Virus record (IMG/VR): IMGVR_UViG_3300005253_000377
Coordinates: 1 to 50,207 of that record
DNA from: a virus
Length of the DNA: 50,207 bases
Strand: one strand, 5' to 3'
Part shown: piece after piece, positions 24,143-30,101 of the stretch
Layout of the letters: the number at the start of each line of letters is the position of its first letter
How positions within the stretch are numbered: position 1 is the first letter of the stretch
The notes under the pieces: generated by a model
Database searches by the model: none
What the model saw: the letters and a program-made list of their open reading frames with translations, nothing else
Told to the model about the DNA's origin: nothing
Program-made: the position numbers and the translations under genes

Positions 24143-24177
24143 AAGCTACCCCTACCGCAGTAGGGGACGCTTGGGAG
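24138..24177 (-). promoter_or_regulatory. Stable hairpin enclosing ribosome site of the HhH gene
   Basis: On the minus strand: CCCCTAC, a 4-nt TGCG loop, GTAGGGG, enclosed by CTCCCAAGC and GCTTGTGAG (8 of 9 paired). The AGGGG Shine-Dalgarno is in the inner stem and the GTG start in the outer stem. This would block initiation unless opened. The shape also resembles IS200/IS605 end hairpins, but no transposase is nearby. Confidence 0.65.
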
Positions 24178-24259
24178 TTTCACAATTAGAGATTTAGTAT
24201 TTTCCACATAGACCTTATTTTTTACCCCTCATGTATGCTTCTGTTACGAAGACTTAGTG

Positions 24260-24475
24260 TTAACGTATTGTTTCATTAAGTTTGGTCCACAGTTCACTAC
24301 GGTGGACAGTAGTAAAAGGATTAAGTTGTATATACCAACTATGTAATGCAGGAAGTGCGTGGCTAATTTTACAATGGTTACCTATCGCATGGAGTGAATC
24401 CACTTCCTCTTGACTTTCCAGCGTGACTATCACTGGCACAAACTGCTGTTTCGGTTTTGCTTGTTCTGCTTTCAT
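24260..24475 (-). CDS. Small hypothetical protein
   Basis: 71 residues from MKAEQAKPKQQFVPV at 24475, with AAAGGAAC upstream; the longer frame to 24490 overlaps the previous gene. FVPVIVTLESQEEVDSLHAIGNH suggests a strand-helix fold. No motif. The 117 bp between its stop and the HhH gene hold only the hairpin and AT-rich sequence. Confidence 0.6.
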   Translation of the reverse strand: MKAEQAKPKQQFVPVIVTLESQEEVDSLHAIGNHCKISHALPALHSWYIQLNPFTTVHRSELWTKLNETIR

Positions 24476-24486
24476 TTCTGTTCCTT

Positions 24487-24768
24487 TCAAAATTTCATTA
24501 TAATGTGGTTATCCATCCAGGATTCATAAGACAATATCTTTCCATGATTGTCATAATCATTCAGATTACCAGTATGCGGAGTTCGTGGTCGAATAAAACC
24601 CTTATAGAACAACTGCGGAGCTTTAGCTTTGAGTCGCTTGAGCTGCACATAGACCGTGTTCAAATGACAGTGTAATAACAAGGCTGCGTTCTTATAAGCC
24701 AGCCCGTAATGGTCTGGTGAACATAGCCGATAAGCTTCTTCTTCGTTTTCTGTAATCAAACGGTTCAT
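24487..24768 (-). CDS. HTH transcription regulator, sigma-r4-like
   Basis: 93 residues. EEAYRLCSPDHYGLAYKNAALLLHC followed by HLNTVYVQLKRLKAKAPQLF forms a helix-turn-helix like sigma region 4 or LuxR-type domains (xxAALLLxxxxxTVxxxLxRLK). The C-terminal 35 residues are polar (RPRTPHTGNLNDYDNHG). It could regulate the phage promoters. Four-base overlap with the DpnD/PcfM-like gene. Confidence 0.65.
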   Translation of the reverse strand: MNRLITENEEEAYRLCSPDHYGLAYKNAALLLHCHLNTVYVQLKRLKAKAPQLFYKGFIRPRTPHTGNLNDYDNHGKILSYESWMDNHIIMKF

Positions 24769-24929
24769 ACTATCTCAAAATTTACATCTTGAAAGTCATC
24801 ACTGTCGAGAACAATGTCACCGTTTCCGTAATCTTCTCGTACTTTGTCTTCAGCGTCATCACTGTTCTCTGCTTCTACTGTCACGATACGGCTTAACGTT
24901 TCTTCGATTTCTACTTCATACTCATCCAT
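24765..24929 (-). CDS. DpnD/PcfM-like small protein
   Basis: 54 residues: MDEYEVEIEETLSRIVTVEA, then DDAEDKVREDYGNGDIVLDSDDF. This matches the DpnD/PcfM motif (YEVxIxETLxxxVxVxAxxxxxAxxxVxxxYxxxxIVLDxxDF). DpnD accompanies DpnI restriction genes and PcfM lies on conjugative plasmids; the biochemical role is unknown. Strongly acidic. The gene is in the unit driven by the promoter at 25074-25102. Confidence 0.8.
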   Translation of the reverse strand: MDEYEVEIEETLSRIVTVEAENSDDAEDKVREDYGNGDIVLDSDDFQDVNFEIV

Positions 24930-24970
24930 AATTTACCTCACTTTCATTTTGTCGGCGGTGGCAAGATTGC

Positions 24971-25057
24971 CTACATTATTGGCATCAGATACATGATGGT
25001 ATCCCAATAACGGACGGTGTCGACCCGCCATTCGCCACTATCGGCATATCTTGTCAC
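24971..25057 (-). CDS. Possible tiny ORF after promoter
   Basis: A 28-codon frame with a GTG start: VTRYADSGEWRVDTVRY and ending YLMPIM. It directly follows the promoter at 25074-25102. GAAAGG is only 2-3 nt before the GTG, which is too close for strong initiation. It may be a leader peptide or a chance frame. Confidence 0.25.
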   Translation of the reverse strand: MTRYADSGEWRVDTVRYWDTIMYLMPIM

Positions 25058-25073
25058 GGCCTTTCATTTTAGT

Positions 25074-25102
25074 ATTATACCACATTCAATAACCCAAGTC
25101 AA
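25074..25102 (-). promoter_or_regulatory. Sigma70-type promoter, repeated family (copy c)
   Basis: Leftward: TTGACT at 25102-25097, 17-bp spacer ending GAATGTGG, TATAAT at 25079-25074, then ACTAAAATGAAAGG. As in copy a, it starts directly after an upstream stop (TAG, then CTTGACT). Confidence 0.85.
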
Positions 25103-25103
25103 G

Positions 25104-25514
25104 CTATTTCTGAAACTTTTTTTCAAAATCATCGACTGCACCGTGTAATCTACTGGCAATAATAGCAATCTGCTCGCTTTCCCATTCGTAATTACCGCGA
25201 GCCGATAGGTTGCCGAGCTTACGCATATCATCCAGGGTCTTAGTAAGCCGCTGCGTGGCCAATCGCGTGAAGTTAGCTGCTTTCACCTTGTTTGTGGGCA
25301 GCACAACGTCTGGTACAAGCGGCCTGACTACTTCTGGCTTGCGGTCTTTCAAAGATGGTGGCTTACTGTCTGGCTCGATGTCCTGGTCTGAGATTAGCTG
25401 CGGGTCGAGTTCATAGTTCTTGCAGGGCAGCTTGCCGAGCTTAACCTTATCTCTACCGACACAAGTTTTGACTCGATACAGAGTACATTCTTGACATAGT
25501 TTTGATATTTTCAT
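25104..25514 (-). CDS. Hypothetical protein with N-terminal Cys cluster
   Basis: 136 residues. C7, C10, C18 and C31 (LCQECTLYRVKTC, LPCKNYE) suggest a zinc or Fe-S site at the N-terminus. A Pro-rich linker (PDSKPPSLKDRKPEVV) joins a helical C-terminal half with RLATQRLTKTLDDMRKLGNL. No family recognised. It ends at the promoter copy c. Confidence 0.6.
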   Translation of the reverse strand: MKISKLCQECTLYRVKTCVGRDKVKLGKLPCKNYELDPQLISDQDIEPDSKPPSLKDRKPEVVRPLVPDVVLPTNKVKAANFTRLATQRLTKTLDDMRKLGNLSARGNYEWESEQIAIIASRLHGAVDDFEKKFQK

Positions 25515-25517
25515 TTC

Positions 25518-25718
25518 TCATCCCCCCAATCCACAGGCCTTCATAAATTGTTCCCGGTCGAATCGCGGGTCTTGTGTTATGAAATAGTCGGCAAGATGTT
25601 CTGCAATATCTTCTGTTGCACCATGCCAGCCTATTTCAAAATTTGTACAATCACTTTTACCACCGATTACTGTTTTGATAATCTCCGCGACCGCCTTAAA
25701 ATCTTTTTTTGTTAGCAT
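25518..25718 (-). CDS. Small hypothetical protein
   Basis: 66 residues. MLTKKDFKAVAEIIKTV, then IAEHLADYFITQDPRFDREQFMKACG. The pattern FxxxAxIIxxxxxxxxxxxIAxxLADYFxxxNPxFDxxxFxxACG is recurrent in small phage proteins of unknown function. Helical. Confidence 0.7.
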   Translation of the reverse strand: MLTKKDFKAVAEIIKTVIGGKSDCTNFEIGWHGATEDIAEHLADYFITQDPRFDREQFMKACGLGG

Positions 25719-25733
25719 CTGTTTCCCTTTCAG

Positions 25734-25970
25734 TTATTTTGCTTTTTCAATGGCAGTTTGTCTATCTATTCTAATCCACGACACACAACAATTATAAAAC
25801 TGTTGATATGTTTGGCTTTCTAACTTAACTGGAAAGTTCTCTAACGCAGCCAGTAAATCAGGTGCGGCAGCTTCCAGCTTCTCGCGTGCTTCACGTTCTG
25901 CTTGTTTGCGTTCTTGTTCTGCTTTGTGTTCTGCTGATAATGCTATATCAAATTGATGTCCATGATTCAT
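25734..25970 (-). CDS. Small helical protein with APDLLAALE motif
   Basis: 78 residues from MNHGHQFDIALSAEHKAEQ at 25970; a longer frame to 26120 overlaps the next gene. Coiled-coil EQERKQAEREAREKLEAAAPDLLAALE is a recurring module of small phage ORFs. The C-terminus (QFYNCCVSWIRIDRQTAIEKA) is a final helix. Function unknown. Confidence 0.6.
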   Translation of the reverse strand: MNHGHQFDIALSAEHKAEQERKQAEREAREKLEAAAPDLLAALENFPVKLESQTYQQFYNCCVSWIRIDRQTAIEKAK

Positions 25971-26003
25971 TTTACACTCTTTCAAATTAAACTCAGTAAG
26001 CTC

Positions 26004-26033
26004 AAGCCGTCCGTTTATGGAGTCAGACGGCTT
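26004..26033. promoter_or_regulatory. 8-bp inverted repeat (intercistronic hairpin)
   Basis: AAGCCGTC and GACGGCTT flank a 14-nt loop, in the gap between the genes at 25734-25970 and 26047-26268. No U-run follows on the leftward transcript, so it is not a clear terminator. It may be a processing or stability element. Confidence 0.45.
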
Positions 26034-26046
26034 TCGCTTGCGGGGT

Positions 26047-26268
26047 TTAGTCCACGATATGGATTTCTGCATTGACAAGATATACTGCTTCACCGCATAA
26101 GTCGGAGCCATATTCCCCATCTATTAAGTTAACAGCATCTTGCTCGTAATTGGTTTTCATCCATATATTAGCATCAGTCTCGGCCGCAAACCAAAAACAA
26201 TCCCCTTCGTTCAAATCCTCAAACAATGTGCTTTTTAATTCTTTCTTTTCAGGTTTTACAATCTTCAT
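26047..26268 (-). CDS. Small hypothetical protein
   Basis: 73 residues. STLFEDLNEGDCFWFA followed by IWMKTNYEQDAVNLIDG and AVYLVNAEIHIVD. This LFxDLxxGDxFxF...KT pattern is a small beta-barrel family often found in phages. Acidic overall. Function unknown. Confidence 0.65.
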   Translation of the reverse strand: MKIVKPEKKELKSTLFEDLNEGDCFWFAAETDANIWMKTNYEQDAVNLIDGEYGSDLCGEAVYLVNAEIHIVD

Positions 26269-26278
26269 CTACATTACC

Positions 26279-26530
26279 TCACTTTCTACAATCACATTTA
26301 TGTTTCCGACCTGTACTATCCAGGCCGACAATCACACCATGTTCACATGTCACCAGGTCTGGGAGCTGCCTGTATATCTTAGAACGCAGACAGTTTCCAC
26401 ATGTTGCGTCTTCGCGGTTCCGCGTCACACTGTCACCGTACTTCTCGCGGCTCACGTAGATGCCGCATGCGGCTCGTCCTGTCGCATCCAGGATGCTTGT
26501 TTCTTTGCTGATGTAATGTGTTGGTTTCAT
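26279..26530 (-). CDS. Hypothetical Cys-rich protein
   Basis: 83 residues from MKPTHYISKETSIL at 26530, with GGAG upstream. Multiple Cys: RAACGIYVSREKY, DATCGNCLRSK, TCEHG and HKCDCRK, so one or two zinc sites are likely. The CGNCLRS segment is typical of short phage zinc proteins. Function unknown. Confidence 0.6.
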   Translation of the reverse strand: MKPTHYISKETSILDATGRAACGIYVSREKYGDSVTRNREDATCGNCLRSKIYRQLPDLVTCEHGVIVGLDSTGRKHKCDCRK

Positions 26531-26531
26531 A

Positions 26532-26636
26532 TCATAGTCTCCAGTAATACCATAGCCATATTCCAATTATCACTATCAGACCTAATACTAAGGCCAATAG
26601 TGCCGCACCTAATGTAAATCCCAGCCAATACATCAT
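26532..26636 (-). CDS. 34-residue single-span membrane peptide
   Basis: Paired ATGs (26636, 26633) after GAGGG. MMYWLGFTLGAALLALVLG, followed by IVIIGIWLWYYW, is one continuous hydrophobic span with an aromatic end. The longer in-frame extension upstream reads as non-coding. Could be a small membrane effector; unassigned. Confidence 0.45.
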   Translation of the reverse strand: MMYWLGFTLGAALLALVLGLIVIIGIWLWYYWRL

Positions 26637-26716
26637 TATACCCTCACTTTCCGGCCAATCGGCCACATTCGGTTCCCGGACGTTCACTGTACTGGACAAA
26701 CGCTGGGCGGTCGGTG

Positions 26717-27334
26717 TTAAACTATCACCCACAACGCTCGTAATTCGTCTGAAAACATATCTGGCGTTCCCGTGCAAAATGATTGCCAGCGTAGGTCTTC
26801 AAATGATTCATCCTCACGTTCGCCATCGTGGTACTCTTTACAATCAGAGCAGATATAACTGAAGTCGTAGTGTTCGTCTGGATTCACTTCGACAATCTCG
26901 GTATCGCCTACGTACGATTCGCAGCAGGGACACCCACCAGACGAATAACATTCAACACAAAACAAATCTTTATCCTCAATAACCATATCATCACAGCTAT
27001 CTATTCCGCATTCACAAGCCAAACATACTGCAAAAAACTCGATGTTCCCATTGTCGTTGAACCATTGCAGAACGCCGAACACGTGGACAGGGTGCGTTTC
27101 TTTGCTAAATGTCTTGATGTCGTCTTTATTACTCATATCATAGATATATGTTCCACTACAATTAGCCCAAAATAATTCTTTGGCGTTTTCAATACTGGTA
27201 ACGGCTTTACGTCCAGATGATTGTATATCGTGGAACGTTCCTTGCTTGTCTATGTAAAAGTAATTCCATTCCCAATAACAGCCGTCATATCCGCCGCCCT
27301 GGTATTGTACTAAAATATTAGTTCTCATAATCAT
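26717..27334 (-). CDS. Hypothetical protein with zinc clusters
   Basis: 203-205 residues; the start may be 27334 or 27328 (MRTNILVQYQGGGYDG). N-terminal: YQGGGYDGCYWEWNYFYID, then a helical middle. The C-terminal half has several Cys pairs (CLACECG, FCVECYSSGGCPCCE, ICSDCKEYH), which predict zinc ribbons. I recognise the opening as a recurring phage protein of unknown function. It overlaps the next gene upstream by four bases. Confidence 0.65.
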   Translation of the reverse strand: MIMRTNILVQYQGGGYDGCYWEWNYFYIDKQGTFHDIQSSGRKAVTSIENAKELFWANCSGTYIYDMSNKDDIKTFSKETHPVHVFGVLQWFNDNGNIEFFAVCLACECGIDSCDDMVIEDKDLFCVECYSSGGCPCCESYVGDTEIVEVNPDEHYDFSYICSDCKEYHDGEREDESFEDLRWQSFCTGTPDMFSDELRALWVIV

Positions 27335-27483
27335 TCTCCGTGTCTATGAGCAAACGATTCCGGCTGTGCGATAGCATAATCGCGGCGAGTAATATCGTCC
27401 CGCGTTCCGCACATCGGGCAGCCGTAGTTATGGTCATCAAGCCAAACGTAGCCACATTCGCATTCGTATTCGTTCATTTTCAT
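27331..27483 (-). CDS. Small zinc-ribbon protein
   Basis: 50 residues if started at 27483 (MKMNEYECECGYVWLDD). CECGYVW, then CPMCGTRD, forms a rubredoxin-like zinc ribbon. An in-frame ATG at 27498 coincides with the predicted transcription start of the promoter at 27505-27533 and would make the message leaderless, so 27483 or 27477 is preferred. Function unknown. Confidence 0.6.
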   Translation of the reverse strand: MKMNEYECECGYVWLDDHNYGCPMCGTRDDITRRDYAIAQPESFAHRHGE

Positions 27484-27504
27484 ATTCTCATTTTCCATAA
27501 TGTT

Positions 27505-27533
27505 ATTATAACGTTTTAGATAATGTAAGTCAA
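27505..27533 (-). promoter_or_regulatory. Sigma70-type promoter (copy d)
   Basis: Leftward: TTGACT at 27533-27528, 17-bp spacer, TATAAT at 27510-27505. It shares GCTTGACT with the other copies but its spacer ends AAAACGT instead of TGTGG. The predicted +1 is near 27498. Confidence 0.75.
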
Positions 27534-27627
27534 GCCTTTTTTCTACGATTATTATAGCTATAAATATTATGCTTATCATAAAACCAGTGCCGGACATTGC
27601 ATCCGGCTGGCTGCTGATTCAGTCTGG

Positions 27628-27795
27628 TTATTTACCGTAAGCGTGTTCGGCTGGATTCGTTATAAACCAGTCTTTGCATTGTTCACATTTTACAACTTCT
27701 AATATCTCAATTTCTGTATTAAAATGTTCACACGATGGACAAATCCATTCATAACCGCGTGCGATTATGTCAACTGTTGATTCTTTTTTACTCAT
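27628..27795 (-). CDS. Small zinc-ribbon protein
   Basis: 55 residues beginning MSKKESTVDIIARGYEW. CPSCEHFN and CEQCKDWF give two CxxC pairs 27 residues apart, a zinc ribbon. AAAGGGGATTG precedes the ATG. The C-terminus is NPAEHAYGK. Function unknown. Confidence 0.65.
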   Translation of the reverse strand: MSKKESTVDIIARGYEWICPSCEHFNTEIEILEVVKCEQCKDWFITNPAEHAYGK

Positions 27796-27807
27796 AATCA
27801 ATCCCCT

Positions 27808-28098
27808 TTAATCTTGAACATAATCTGTTTTCAATAGCTCACATCGAGCTAATTCTGCACCGATATATGCCGCGTGTTCGGGTTGTAGTAATATCGGCCA
27901 ATCCTGCATCATACGCTTGCGAACATCACTTGCCGCACCTTGATAACTGATAACCGGATAGTCCGTGGGGTTAATCGAATCTGCGATACCCATTACATCC
28001 AGCCGGACAGTATTATCGTCAATCCAGTTTATCAAGGTATAATATCCGCTGTTGTCTTTAATCCAATCTGTCTTTGGTACTTTAATTAATTGCCACAT
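27808..28098 (-). CDS. Hypothetical protein
   Basis: 96 residues from MWQLIKVPKTDWIKD at 28098, preceded by AGGAG; the longer frame overlaps the next gene. WxxxKxxYxxxxWIDDNT-like strands, then a helical C-terminus with QDWPILLQPEHAAYIGAELARCE. Alpha/beta; no motif. Possibly a small regulator. Confidence 0.6.
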   Translation of the reverse strand: MWQLIKVPKTDWIKDNSGYYTLINWIDDNTVRLDVMGIADSINPTDYPVISYQGAASDVRKRMMQDWPILLQPEHAAYIGAELARCELLKTDYVQD

Positions 28099-28108
28099 AG
28101 GTTTTCTC

Positions 28109-28261
28109 CTATAAAATAGTATTTTTTCGTAAACATAAGTTAAATTTCCAACCTTGTGATTCGCCATAAAATTTAGCTTTGCGGTTTTCTAAAACAAGTG
28201 CTAAGCCAAAAAACGCAATGCGTAACGACCAAAGATGTTTTGTGTGTATATAATCATACAT
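28109..28261 (-). CDS. Small hypothetical membrane-associated protein
   Basis: 50 residues, MYDYIHTKHLWSLRIAFFGL and ALVLENRKAKFYG. AAGGGG precedes the ATG. One amphipathic or hydrophobic helix (LRIAFFGLALVL). Function unknown. Confidence 0.5.
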   Translation of the reverse strand: MYDYIHTKHLWSLRIAFFGLALVLENRKAKFYGESQGWKFNLCLRKNTIL

Positions 28262-28272
28262 AGTTAATCCCC

Positions 28273-28344
28273 TTAGCATAACGCCAAATATACCAATACT
28301 ACGAGTAATAGCATATCCTGCATCTTAATATTGTTAAATAGCAT
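28273..28344 (-). CDS. 23-residue hydrophobic peptide
   Basis: MLFNNIKMQDMLLLVVLVYL and then ALC. AGGAG lies 8 nt upstream of the ATG at 28344. One hydrophobic helix. Too short to prove; a membrane-acting early peptide or a leader is possible. Confidence 0.4.
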   Translation of the reverse strand: MLFNNIKMQDMLLLVVLVYLALC

Positions 28345-28359
28345 TGATTTAGCTCCTAA

Positions 28360-28608
28360 TTATTTCGCATATTTGATAACCCATATATGCGTATAATTGC
28401 ATATGTCCGTCTCGTCAATCGCGTCTCCCCTATTATAACAATTATCAACAGAGATAATCAGCCAACCAAGATAAACAACCAGCCAAACTGCGTTATCATA
28501 ACCAAGCACAATACCGTTAGTAAAATGTAATGTATATCGCCCAATTATAAATAACGGCGATAAGTGCCAGCCTCGCCAAGATATTTGGAACAGCCGTTTC
28601 CTTTTCAT
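28360..28608 (-). CDS. Hypothetical protein
   Basis: 82 residues, basic at the start (MKRKRLFQISWRGWHL), then beta strands and a hydrophobic VWLVVYLGWLIISVD segment, and an acidic Cys-containing end. It may be a single-span membrane protein. Preceded by an elaborate hairpin at 28625-28680. Confidence 0.55.
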   Translation of the reverse strand: MKRKRLFQISWRGWHLSPLFIIGRYTLHFTNGIVLGYDNAVWLVVYLGWLIISVDNCYNRGDAIDETDICNYTHIWVIKYAK

Positions 28609-28624
28609 ATCATATCTTTCTCAG

Positions 28625-28680
28625 AATAAACTCAATAGCCTTGCCCAGGGTAACAACTGGGCAATGCTGCGGAGTTTATT
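28625..28680 (-). ncRNA. 56-nt two-stem intercistronic RNA hairpin
   Basis: AATAAACTC (28625-28633) pairs with GAGTTTATT (28672-28680) and, inside, TTGCCCAG (28641-28648) pairs with CTGGGCAA (28657-28664). Both stems are perfect (9 and 8 bp), separated by symmetrical 7-nt internal loops and closed by an 8-nt loop. It covers the stop of the upstream gene. No U-run follows, so it is unlikely to be a plain terminator. Possible protein-binding, processing or stability element; also able to form a DNA cruciform. Confidence 0.55.
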
Positions 28681-28870
28681 ATTGTAACAGCTGTTCTCGT
28701 ATGGCTTGACCGCCACAATCAGCCGTGTCTTTGACTTCGCAGGTTTCACAGACTGATAGGCCGTCAAATTGTATTAACCAGCACTCACCTGTCAATTTGC
28801 TCTGGTCTATCATTTTACTTTCAGTAATGACCACTTGCCCGTTTTCGATTTTAGCTTTTTGATACAACAT
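28679..28870 (-). CDS. First leftward gene, hypothetical protein
   Basis: 63 residues from MLYQKAKIENGQVVI at 28870 (GGGAG 7 nt upstream; an ATG at 28876 is poorly placed). Beta-rich N-terminus, LTGECWLIQFDG, then CETCEVKDTADCGGQ with three Cys. It is the first gene after the outward promoter at 28911-28939, so probably immediate-early. Function unknown. Confidence 0.65.
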   Translation of the reverse strand: MLYQKAKIENGQVVITESKMIDQSKLTGECWLIQFDGLSVCETCEVKDTADCGGQAIREQLLQ

Positions 28871-28910
28871 AATCAATCTCCCTTAGTTTAATTGTTCTGT
28901 TCATATGTAA

Positions 28911-28939
28911 AGTATAACACATATCAGAACATAATGCAA
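28911..28939 (-). promoter_or_regulatory. Leftward early promoter of divergent pair
   Basis: TTGCAT at 28939-28934, 17-bp spacer, TATACT at 28916-28911. Both hexamers and spacing are identical to the rightward promoter at 29538-29566. The predicted transcript enters the gene at 28679-28870 and the leftward operon. Confidence 0.8.
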
Positions 28940-28967
28940 GCATAATCTCGTAATATTATGAAAATAT
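28911..28967 (-). repeat. 57-bp inverted repeat, left arm (contains promoter)
   Basis: Its reverse complement matches 29510-29566 at 48 of 57 positions. The shared text includes ATATTTTCATAATATT, AGATTAT, CTTGCAT and TGATAT. The arms enclose the iteron region, and both promoters point outward. Confidence 0.85.
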
Positions 28968-29027
28968 ACAGTAATCAGTAATATGTCAAGCTAATGTCAC
29001 TCACTTAGTCTGATAATCACGTAGATA

Positions 29028-29328
29028 ATGATAGTAACAAGGCCGATATGATAGTATATGATAGTAAGAAAAGGCTTACTATGGTATTATAAATGCTTAT
29101 AGTATAAGAGTTTACAAGCGAAATGATAGTATATGATAGTAAAACCCAAAAAAATAAAACTCATTAAGAGCTATACTCTATACTACCTTATATACGTATA
29201 TTGACTTGACATACATAATATCCCTATGAAACTTTTACTCATTATACTATCTATACTATACTATTCCTTCTTTATACTATCAAAAAGAAAGAAAGTATAG
29301 TATAGTAAGAGTATAGTATATGATAGTA
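29028..29328. repeat. Iteron-like array of ATGATAGTA
   Basis: Six direct copies at 29028, 29048, 29058, 29123, 29133 and 29320. Two pairs are 10 bp apart, one helical turn, as tandem TATGATAGTA. Inverse TACTATC copies occur near 29245 and 29275. Between 29240 and 29312 the sequence is an imperfect large palindrome (TACTAT/ATAGTA rich). The region is very AT-rich. This pattern fits a replication origin with initiator-binding iterons, or a multi-operator regulatory site. Confidence 0.7.
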
Positions 29329-29363
29329 AGCAATGGTCAATAGTAGATTATAGTAAAATCGGG

Positions 29364-29379
29364 GATTACAAGTGTAATC
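29364..29379. promoter_or_regulatory. 16-bp palindromic operator-like site
   Basis: GATTACA-AG-TGTAATC, perfect 7-bp arms with a 2-bp centre, inside the control region. Size and symmetry fit a dimeric HTH regulator site. Confidence 0.55.
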
Positions 29380-29509
29380 GTACATAGTTTGATTACTTTG
29401 TTAAACATTGTTTGATAATGTAGTGGTGGGTCGGCTGTGTCCGGGCAACGCACGCACAACAGAGTATAAATCATATCAGATACGCACGCCCGCTCTATAA
29501 TGTGCCAAT

Positions 29510-29566
29510 ATATTTTCATAATATTGTGAGATTATACTTGCATAATGTTATGATATAGTGTATACT
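29510..29566 (+). repeat. 57-bp inverted repeat, right arm (contains promoter)
   Basis: Inverse match of 28911-28967 (48/57). Differences cluster in the spacer just upstream of the -10 box. Confidence 0.85.
29538..29566 (+). promoter_or_regulatory. Rightward early promoter of divergent pair
   Basis: TTGCAT at 29538-29543, 17-bp spacer, TATACT at 29561-29566. Transcription would run through the small gene at 29605-29751, the CA repeat, and stop at the terminator at 29805-29835, giving an RNA of about 260 nt. Confidence 0.8.
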
Positions 29567-29604
29567 GTGTATAGTCAATGATAACTTAATGAAAGGATAA
29601 GAAA

Positions 29605-29751
29605 ATGAAATTGCTTATTGTAACAAATGATAATCAAGTGATAGACACAATCGGGGACATCGAAGAGTACAATCTTGATAAGCCGATAGCGAGGGCAAGT
29701 CTGATTGATGATATACAAGATATTATCAAGAGACAAGAAGTAAATCAATAA
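29605..29751 (+). CDS. Small early protein, rightward
   Basis: 48 residues: MKLLIVTNDNQVIDTIGDIE, then EYNLDKPIARASLIDDIQDIIKRQEVNQ-like acidic helix. GAAAGGATAAG precedes the ATG. It is the only gene on a short transcript between the early promoter and a terminator, so it may be a regulator or host-takeover protein. No HTH visible. Confidence 0.65.
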   Translation: MKLLIVTNDNQVIDTIGDIEEYNLDKPIARASLIDDIQDIIKRQEVNQ

Positions 29752-29799
<48 letters not shown>

Positions 29800-29804
29800 C
29801 CATC

Positions 29805-29835
29805 AAGCCAGGCACACACGCCTGGCTTTCTTTTT
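29805..29835 (+). terminator. Rho-independent terminator
   Basis: AAGCCAGGC, loop ACACA(C), GCCTGGCTT, then TCTTTTT. A 9-bp GC-rich stem with a T-run ends the short rightward transcript from 29561. Confidence 0.9.
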
Positions 29836-29957
29836 GCTTACGCTTGCCCCCCGGTCGTACCCTTGCATCGTGTGTGCGGGAGGAGGTTGGACCCCCCTTT
29901 CTTGGTAGATCAGAAGACACGATTTTTCCTCACTATGTCAAGAACTTCTTCGTACTG

Positions 29958-29985
29958 TCTACTGAAGTATATATACTACAGTAGA
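29958..29985. promoter_or_regulatory. 28-bp near-perfect palindrome
   Basis: TCTACTG, A, AGTATATATACT, A, CAGTAGA: all symmetric positions pair except one A/A pair. A size typical of a dimeric or tetrameric repressor operator. It lies about 80 bp upstream of the promoter at 30067 and could control the late transcript. Confidence 0.65.
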
Positions 29986-30003
29986 TGGACCCGCTATAGA
30001 GTA

Positions 30004-30022
30004 CCCTACCAGTTTGGTAGGG
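30004..30022. promoter_or_regulatory. 7-bp hairpin CCCTACC/GGTAGGG
   Basis: Perfect 7-bp arms with a 5-nt AGTTT loop. No U-run follows in either direction. Unknown role; may stop readthrough before the promoter or bind a protein. Confidence 0.45.
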
Positions 30023-30066
30023 ATTAGATAGGGGGGTGGGTATCAAGGAGAATATTTATTTTATGC

Positions 30067-30095
30067 TTGACTGAGAAGTTGGATTGTGGTATAAT
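30067..30095 (+). promoter_or_regulatory. Sigma70-type promoter for the rightward (late) unit, family copy e
   Basis: TTGACT at 30067-30072, 17-bp spacer ending GGATTGTGG, TATAAT at 30090-30095. From TTGACT through TATA it is identical to the leftward copy at 16887-16915. The start site near 30102 precedes the structured RNA and the late operon. Confidence 0.85.
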
Positions 30096-30101
30096 AGAGA
30101 T

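Larger units (their letters stand above)
29836..30066. other. Gene-free control segment with C/G tracts
   Basis: No credible ORF. It holds two runs of six C (about 29847 and 29891), one run of six G (about 30030), a 28-bp palindrome and a 7-bp hairpin. A packaging (cos/pac) site in this stretch, about 3 kb before the terminase genes, is possible but unproven. Confidence 0.4.

Noticed and set aside
24138-24177. A complete IS200/IS605 element or TnpB guide RNA locus
   Set aside because: No TnpA or TnpB coding sequence or second terminal hairpin is present; only one hairpin resembles such an end.
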